DNA from: Shewanella xiamenensis
GTDB taxonomy: Bacteria; Pseudomonadota; Gammaproteobacteria; Enterobacterales; Shewanellaceae
Assembly: GCF_014647135.1 (NCBI RefSeq)
Contig: NZ_BMOP01000006.1
Location: forward strand, 151,929-215,928
Direction of reading: 5' to 3'
DNA: 64,000 nucleotides
Part shown: positions 58,531 through 64,000 of the stretch, piece after piece
Numbering within the stretch: position 1 is the stretch's first letter
Layout: every line of letters begins with the position of its first letter
The notes under the pieces: model-generated
Told to the model about the DNA's origin: nothing
The model's input: only the letters and a program-made list of their open reading frames with translations
Database searches by the model: none
Program-made: the position numbers and the translations under genes

Positions 58531-59418
58531 TTAGTTAACGTTCTGGTGCCGAGACTTAATCAAATAACGCAGCGGCACTTGAGAAATCAGCATACCGAGC
58601 AGCATCAAACCGCAGCCAACCAAGGCGCGCAGCCCTAAGCTCTCCCCAAGGAATAAAATACCGCCGATGGCCGCAAACACAGTTTCTAAACTCAAAATAA
58701 TCGCCGCGTGGGCAGGATGCGCATGCTTTTGCGCCAGCACCTGCAAAGTGTAGGCAATACCCACTGAAATCAGCCCCGCATAGGCCAGTGAGCCCCAGGC
58801 GGCAACCACCTTATCGACTGTCGTGACCTCAATGGCCGCCGACACCAGCAGGCTTAATACGCCGCACACCAAAAATTGCATCATGGCGAGTAACACTGGC
58901 GAAATCCGCTTGGCAAAATGATCTACCGCCAAAATGTGCATCGCCCAAAACAGCGCGCCAATCAATTGCAGCATATCGCCATAACCAATGTGAAAGCCGT
59001 CTTTAATACTTAAAAAATACAACCCCACTAATGCAACGGCACACCCCAACCATGTATTTGCGCCAGTAGCATGTTTCAGCGCCAGCCCCAAAATCGGCAC
59101 TAACACGATATAAAGCCCAGTGATAAAGCCCGCATTGGCCGCGGTGGTATACAGCAGCCCCACCTGTTGCAATGAGGCGCCAGCAAACAGCAATCCGCCT
59201 ACCGCCACGCAGCCAATGGCAAAATCTTTAGGTGTACCGAGATGAATTTTACCTTGCCGAGCCAAGTACCACACCAGTGGAACGAGTGACAGCGTACCAA
59301 TTAAGAAACGTAGCCCGTTGAATGCAAAGGGCGATAAATGCTCCATTCCTAAGGTTTGCGCGACAAAACCAAAGCCCCAAATGGCAGCGGCGAGCAGGAG
59401 TAAAAAATTGGCAGGCAA
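58531..59418 (-). CDS. EamA/DMT-family membrane transporter
   Basis: 295 residues, ten hydrophobic segments in two EamA repeats; each half ends in a glycine/proline-rich helix. Proteins of this family move metabolites or drugs; substrate unknown. Monocistronic between convergent and divergent neighbours. Confidence 0.87.
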   Translation of the reverse strand: MPANFLLLLAAAIWGFGFVAQTLGMEHLSPFAFNGLRFLIGTLSLVPLVWYLARQGKIHLGTPKDFAIGCVAVGGLLFAGASLQQVGLLYTTAANAGFITGLYIVLVPILGLALKHATGANTWLGCAVALVGLYFLSIKDGFHIGYGDMLQLIGALFWAMHILAVDHFAKRISPVLLAMMQFLVCGVLSLLVSAAIEVTTVDKVVAAWGSLAYAGLISVGIAYTLQVLAQKHAHPAHAAIILSLETVFAAIGGILFLGESLGLRALVGCGLMLLGMLISQVPLRYLIKSRHQNVN

Positions 59419-59708
59419 GATACTGTCTCAATGATTAAAAAGGATGACAAGATTACCGATATGCTGGACGCTTGTCCAAAATAACCTACAAGTGAATAAC
59501 AAACTGACGCACTCACCACGAGTTAATTGACAGTTCATTGGCCCTCGTTAACCGCCGTACATTTAAATCAAGTTGGGGTATCAATCGAAAATTCCTATCT
59601 AAACTCGACTAGATAATCTTGTATACTGCACACCAAGCAATGACGAATGCATAAGTGCGCTGGGAAGCCTTGCCCAACCCAGTGACACAATAAAAACTAG
59701 GAACACCT

Positions 59709-60533
59709 ATGTTAGGAACGCTAAAAAAGCTGCGCGCACACTTAGATGAGGCGCAACAAGTACAGTATCAACTGGTGATAGGTGAAGAATTACTGCCACT
59801 GAATCCCTTAATTGGCAAGCCGCTGACACTTACCCACACGGGTAACATCTTCTGCTGTAACTGCGGCAAAAAGACCAAAAAGAGCTATTCGCAAGGCCAT
59901 TGCTTTGTGTGTATGCAAAAGCTCGCCAGCTGCGATATGTGCATCATGAAGCCCGAAACTTGCCACTTTGACCAAGGCACCTGCCGGGAGCCAGAGTGGG
60001 CGCAAAGCCATTGTTTTGTGCCGCATTATGTTTATCTATCTAATACTTCAGGCATCAAAGTCGGCATCACTCGCCACACTCAACTGCCAACTCGTTGGAT
60101 TGACCAAGGTGCCACCCAAGGTTTACCGATTTTTAAAGTGTCGACACGACAAATCTCGGGTTTAGTGGAAGTGGAGTTAGCCAAGCTCATCAACGATAAA
60201 ACTCACTGGCAAGCCATGTTAAAGGGCCATGCCGATGATATCGATTTGAATGCTAAGGCTGCGGAACTGATCCCACACATCGAAGCAAAACTGCATGAAA
60301 TCGCTATGCAAAAAGGTGATTACAGCATCGAGCGATTGCAGGAAGACATTCAAACCATTCATTATCCGATTGAAGTTTTCCCCAAAAAAATCAGCTCACA
60401 TAATTTTGATAAAGACGCCGTGGTCAGCGGAATTTTACAGGGCATCAAAGGCCAATATTTACTGTTCGATACGGGCGTGATTAATATCCGCAAATTTACG
60501 GCCTATGAAGTGAGTGTATCCTTAAGCAACTAG
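59709..60533 (+). CDS. DUF2797 cysteine-rich protein
   Basis: 274 residues. Zinc-finger-like Cys pairs (CCNCGKK, CFVCMQK, CDMC, then C in TCHFDQGTC) at about 48-97 precede the DUF2797 domain with YLSNTSGIKVGITR and LPTRWIDQGA. Function unknown; the motif recalls nuclease-associated folds (GIY-like) but this is a guess. Confidence 0.82.
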   Translation: MLGTLKKLRAHLDEAQQVQYQLVIGEELLPLNPLIGKPLTLTHTGNIFCCNCGKKTKKSYSQGHCFVCMQKLASCDMCIMKPETCHFDQGTCREPEWAQSHCFVPHYVYLSNTSGIKVGITRHTQLPTRWIDQGATQGLPIFKVSTRQISGLVEVELAKLINDKTHWQAMLKGHADDIDLNAKAAELIPHIEAKLHEIAMQKGDYSIERLQEDIQTIHYPIEVFPKKISSHNFDKDAVVSGILQGIKGQYLLFDTGVINIRKFTAYEVSVSLSN

Positions 60534-60617
60534 CTTACGCCGCGTTGTGCTAAGGCGAAGCCCTACACAACGCGCGCTATTCTTGGCTTAGCAACGCTTG
60601 GCTTGAAAGGCAATGTA

Positions 60618-61020
60618 CTAACCAACTTGCGCTTCCATATAGACAAGTTCCCAAATATGTCCATCGGGATCTTCGAACGCATGGCCGTACATAAACCCTT
60701 GATCTTGTGCTTGACGATAGGCTTTGCCACCATGCTGTTCAGCAAGTTTTACCAATTGGTCGACACGTTCTCGACTGTCACAGTCTAGGCAATTGAGTAC
60801 CTCTGTCGTGGCATGGGCATCGGCAATCACCTTATCGGTAAAACCAGCAAAAAAAGGCTTCGCCAGCAGCATCACATAAATATTGTCCGCGGATCACCAC
60901 GCAAGCAGCCTGCTCATTGCTGTATTGCTCATTGATACCAAACCCTAGACCAGCATAAAAAGCCCTTGATTGTTGAACACTTTCAACCGCCAAATTAACA
61001 AAGATACTTTGTGCCATCAT
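60618..61020 (-). pseudogene. VOC (glyoxalase-like) gene broken by a 1-bp frameshift
   Basis: The start (AGGGAG 7 bp before the ATG at 61017) reads MAQSIFVNLAVESVQQSRAF.. in one frame to about 60890, then the rest (..NIYVMLLAKPFF to DPDGHIWELVYME) continues in another frame. Removing one G in GCGGAC near 60885 would restore a single VOC protein of about 133 residues. Both halves match one VOC domain. Confidence 0.82.
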
Positions 61021-61220
61021 AATCTCCCTTTATAAGTCCTCTGCGGACGTATATCCTAGTCAGGTAAAAATACCTGTCATCTGTAGATAGGTAAGTAAAT
61101 AGCTAACTGAATTGTCTAGTCTATCATTGCAACATCCTAAACTCGTGTTCCAGCTAGCTCTTTAGGCGAGCATCTTACTCACCTTAAGACTTTACTGATT
61201 ACTGCGCCAAAATATCCGCC

Positions 61221-61826
61221 CTATTGCACCGCATGAGTGGCGGGCAGCGATAGCAGCATTTCCTCGATTGAGCCATCGAAGCGGGCTTTGACTTCGTCCA
61301 TATCCTTAATATTGGCAAAGCCTTGGCCAAGAACTCGCCATACCATCTCATAAGGCTGACCCGCAATGCCCGTTGGCTTAAAAAAGCTAATCAACACTGA
61401 GCCTTTATCGTATTTTTTAAGATCAACACCTTGATTCGACAGGCCAGGCACTAAGCCTGCGGCGGCAAGTATCTGCTCATCCGACATTTGTGTGCCCATG
61501 GCGATGCCGAACCCCACTTGAAAGTCCGCCAGTTGCGGGTCTTCAACCCAGCGATAACCTTTTGTCAGCAGCACTTTTTTAAGGGTGTCCTGCATATGTT
61601 GTAAGACTTGTTGTTGATCGAGCCTGCGGTCAACAAAAATCTTCTGTAGTGTGGGATGCCAACTGTAGGTCATGGCGCTCGGCGGTAATTGACTCAAATC
61701 CCCCGAAGTTACGACAGTAGTTCGTAGCACTTGCGAATCATCGTTCACACTTACACAGGCGGTAAGACCTAGCAAACTCAAGCTTACAATTGTCAGTACA
61801 CATCTTATTTTTTGTGGTAAATACAT
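61221..61826 (-). CDS. DUF4136 lipoprotein
   Basis: 201 residues. Lipobox LTAC, lipidated Cys24. The mature domain, with TYSWHPTLQ and a DFQVGFGIAMG segment, matches DUF4136 outer-membrane lipoproteins. Function unknown. Confidence 0.83.
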   Translation of the reverse strand: MYLPQKIRCVLTIVSLSLLGLTACVSVNDDSQVLRTTVVTSGDLSQLPPSAMTYSWHPTLQKIFVDRRLDQQQVLQHMQDTLKKVLLTKGYRWVEDPQLADFQVGFGIAMGTQMSDEQILAAAGLVPGLSNQGVDLKKYDKGSVLISFFKPTGIAGQPYEMVWRVLGQGFANIKDMDEVKARFDGSIEEMLLSLPATHAVQ

Positions 61827-61868
61827 GCTCTTTCCCTTATGGCAATTTTTACAGCTTAAGGATAGTTG

Positions 61869-62102
61869 CTATTTCTCAGACTGAAAGTCGATATTCATCA
61901 TAGTGTTAAATTGCAACGTTCGGCAACCGCTGCACTTATATTGCTCAGAAACCTTAGTGTGCACCACATAGTTATGATTTGTTACTTTATAAAGCCCGTA
62001 CAGCGTATAGGCGCGATTCAATTTACCCGCTAGAATGCCTCGCTCAACGTCAGTGATAGTAATACCTCGGCGCTTAAATTCGAGAGTAATATCCCTATTC
62101 AA
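61869..62102 (-). CDS. Possible small Cys-pair protein
   Basis: An open frame of about 77 residues from a TTG at 62102, with CSGC near the C-terminus and plausible composition, divergent from lysE. No ribosome-binding site is visible and the frame continues upstream antisense to lysE. Low confidence. Confidence 0.28.
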   Translation of the reverse strand: MNRDITLEFKRRGITITDVERGILAGKLNRAYTLYGLYKVTNHNYVVHTKVSEQYKCSGCRTLQFNTMMNIDFQSEK

Positions 62103-62142
62103 TGCCAAAAATGACAATATATAAAAGGTGTGGAATTTATCT

Positions 62143-62736
62143 ATGGAGTTAATACTGGCTATCGCATTGTTTGCCTTTTCATCGGGGATCACTCCTGGGC
62201 CTAACAATATTATGCTGATGACCTCAGGGGTCAACTTTGGCGTTAAACGCAGTATTCCGCATCTGATGGGGATTAGCCTTGGCTTTCCTACCATGATCCT
62301 CGCCATCGGCCTAGGCTTAAGCGCCCTATTTCAAGCCTACCCGATTATCCACCAAGTGATTAAAGTCATTGGGATTGTATACCTTCTGTACCTGTCATGG
62401 TTGATAGCCAATAGCAGTAGCAAGATGGAGGGCAAGAGCATCGCTAAACCTTTTAGTTTTCTGCAAGCCGCGGCATTTCAATGGGTTAATCCTAAAGGCT
62501 GGATTATGGCCGTGGGCGCGATTGCCACTTTTACCTCAGTACAACAGGATCTCACACCTCAAGTGGTTACTATTGCCACAGTGTTTTTATGTGTGGCTTT
62601 TCCCTGTGCCGTGGTCTGGCTTGGGTTTGGTGTAGCACTTAAACGTATTTTGAAAAACGAACGCCAGCAGAAGATCTTTAATATCACTATGGCCATCTTG
62701 CTTGTGGCGTCTATCATCCCTATGATCGCCCCCTAA
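62143..62736 (+). CDS. LysE/RhtB-family amino acid exporter
   Basis: 197 residues from ATG 62143 (an in-frame GTG lies at 62128). Six hydrophobic segments; signature FSSGITPGPNNIMLMTSG near the N-terminus and QWVNPKGWIMAVGAI in the middle. Exports an amino acid or derivative; substrate unknown. 27 bp before DUF1415, so probably one operon. Confidence 0.88.
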   Translation: MELILAIALFAFSSGITPGPNNIMLMTSGVNFGVKRSIPHLMGISLGFPTMILAIGLGLSALFQAYPIIHQVIKVIGIVYLLYLSWLIANSSSKMEGKSIAKPFSFLQAAAFQWVNPKGWIMAVGAIATFTSVQQDLTPQVVTIATVFLCVAFPCAVVWLGFGVALKRILKNERQQKIFNITMAILLVASIIPMIAP

Positions 62737-62763
62737 TTTTGGCCGTAAGAGTTAAGCACTAGC

Positions 62764-63312
62764 ATGAATGAGATAGAACTGATCACTCAACAAACCGATA
62801 ACTGGGTGAAAAAAGTGATCATGAAATACAATATTTGCCCCTTCGCTAGACGTGAGGTCGAGCGCGGCAGTATTCGCTATCTTGTTGTTGAACAAACCAA
62901 AGTCAAGCTAGTGCTTAAGGCATTGATTGAAGAATGCCAATACCTGGATGCGCACCCAGAGCACGAAACCTCGCTGTTTATTCTGCCGCGGGGATTTGAG
63001 GGCTTTTACACTTACCTCGATCTCGTCGATATGGCGAACGACGCCTTATTCGACAACGACTATGAAGGCGTTTATCAGCTCGCGCATTTTCATCCCGACT
63101 ATTGTTTTGAGGATGAACCACAGGACTCGGCCGCCAATTTTACCAACCGCGCGCCCTACCCAACCCTGCATATTATTCGCGAGGCCAGTATGGAGTTAGC
63201 CCTGGCTAACTATAACGACCCTGAATCAATCCCCGAGCGCAATATTCAATTTTGTGAGCGTAAAGGTAGCGAGTTTTTTATTAAATTACTCGCCGAGTGC
63301 ATGGGGAAATAG
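62764..63312 (+). CDS. DUF1415 protein
   Basis: 182 residues. Starts with the conserved NWVKKVIMKYNICPFA and contains AHFHPDYCFE and RAPYPTLHIIRE, all typical of DUF1415. Function unknown. Confidence 0.88.
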   Translation: MNEIELITQQTDNWVKKVIMKYNICPFARREVERGSIRYLVVEQTKVKLVLKALIEECQYLDAHPEHETSLFILPRGFEGFYTYLDLVDMANDALFDNDYEGVYQLAHFHPDYCFEDEPQDSAANFTNRAPYPTLHIIREASMELALANYNDPESIPERNIQFCERKGSEFFIKLLAECMGK

Positions 63313-63385
63313 CTTAATCACGGCGAATAGCACATGCGCCGCATCGCAATCTGCTCATTGCTTACGACAACGGAATGTAATCACG

Positions 63386-63874
63386 ATGGACTTGATCATC
63401 CCACTAGCATTAAAGCCATGGCTTAGCTCTGATATTCCTGAATCACGCCAACTTGATATAGGTTTTGCCCTATTTGAATTTCCAAGATTTGAAGACCTCA
63501 TCGATTTTCAAATGGGTTATCGCTGGCATGGTATCACCCAAGCGCGGGAGCCTACTTGGGATGATAATTGGCTAGTACTGGCAAGCTCCTATGGCGATCC
63601 CTTAATTTATCATTTAAAGGATGAACACATTCTTTTCGCTCGCCATGGCGCATGTGGTTGGAAGCCCAACCTTCTTTTTACCGATTTAGCCCAAATGTCT
63701 CGCTGTTTTAATGCCTTAGCAGTACTAATCTCCGACGCAGGCGACGCTCTTTTTGATGATGACGACAATATCCAGCCAAACTATGTTGAGTTAATTAAAG
63801 CGAAGATTGTGAATCATGTAGGGCTTGAGCAAGGCAACCAGATCGTCGAGCAACTAGAAATTATGGCCTACTAA
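63386..63874 (+). CDS. SUKH (SMI1/KNR4-like) protein
   Basis: 162 residues from ATG 63386. ASSYGDPLIYHL and the WKPNLLFTDLAQMSRCFNAL helix recall the SUKH fold, common among immunity proteins but also found in housekeeping roles. An upstream extension lacks similarity. No toxin gene adjacent. Nothing supported in 63875-64000. Confidence 0.6.
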   Translation: MDLIIPLALKPWLSSDIPESRQLDIGFALFEFPRFEDLIDFQMGYRWHGITQAREPTWDDNWLVLASSYGDPLIYHLKDEHILFARHGACGWKPNLLFTDLAQMSRCFNALAVLISDAGDALFDDDDNIQPNYVELIKAKIVNHVGLEQGNQIVEQLEIMAY

Positions 63875-64000
63875 GGCTTTGTTTCCTAAATCGAGTGAGC
63901 GAACAACACTCTCATCATTGTTCAAATATCAAGCTACATAGTGGGTTTCAGGCATACCTAGCCCAGTAAGTTTGTTCAAAGCCCTAATCATCGCGTAAGC

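Overview
The window is chromosomal DNA from a Shewanella species, most likely close to the S. oneidensis / MR-4 / ANA-3 group. The first two genes are mtrA (start cut off by the window edge) and mtrB of the extracellular electron-transfer conduit. The rest shows the expected Shewanella core: a glycerate locus (cdaR/sdaR, gntP, garK), a PanP-type decarboxylase, the oleABCD long-chain olefin cluster and a pstCAB-phoU phosphate operon. Most assignments rest on family motifs and gene order that I recognise; no database search was run.

Layout. 0-3 kb: mtrA-mtrB and terminator. 3.2-6.2 kb: a membrane protein, a uracil-DNA glycosylase family protein and a secreted M4 metalloprotease. 6.4-11.8 kb: diacid/glycerate regulator, periplasmic catalase-related protein, GntP permease and glycerate kinase. 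12.0-13.7 kb: PLP-dependent decarboxylase. 13.7-16.7 kb: repeat-rich, partly AT-rich patch with small hypothetical genes. 16.9-19.3 kb: SDR oxidoreductase, AraC/O6-alkylguanine methyltransferase fusion and a hexapeptide acetyltransferase. 19.5-23.4 kb: repeat lipoprotein, periplasmic binding protein, WYL regulator, a nonsense-broken GyrI-like gene and a VOC protein. 23.6-28 kb: phosphohexomutase, TerC and small proteins. 28-33.4 kb: oleD-oleC-oleB-oleA, all on the minus strand, with oleB and oleC sharing one base. 33.6-41.3 kb: methyltransferase, DUF1289, YajD, BCCT transporter, DUF502, VOC, an immunity-like protein and a cold-shock-domain fusion.

41.3-52.0 kb is the main accessory island: a solitary tyrosine recombinase, a 2451-residue Sec-exported SpvB/YD-repeat/Rhs protein with a distinct C-terminal toxin-like tip, a 4-bp-overlapping immunity candidate, a nested inverted-repeat and direct-repeat tract, and a REP-associated-type Y1 transposase. 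52.1-57.8 kb is phoU-pstB-pstA-pstC (minus strand) with a Pho box upstream of pstC and no adjacent pstS. 58-64 kb: a GcvR-like ACT protein, an EamA transporter, DUF2797, a frameshifted VOC gene, a DUF4136 lipoprotein, a LysE exporter, DUF1415 and a SUKH-like protein.

The most striking unexplained signal is a family of intergenic two-hairpin repeats. There are three clear copies, at 13852-13913, 41378-41439 and 51902-51964, plus a related composite near 15.3 kb. Hairpin arm sequences differ between copies but stay perfectly complementary, and the loops are TCC[A/C/G/T]. One copy lies just downstream of the Y1 transposase gene. I saw no tRNA, rRNA, CRISPR array or prophage structural genes.
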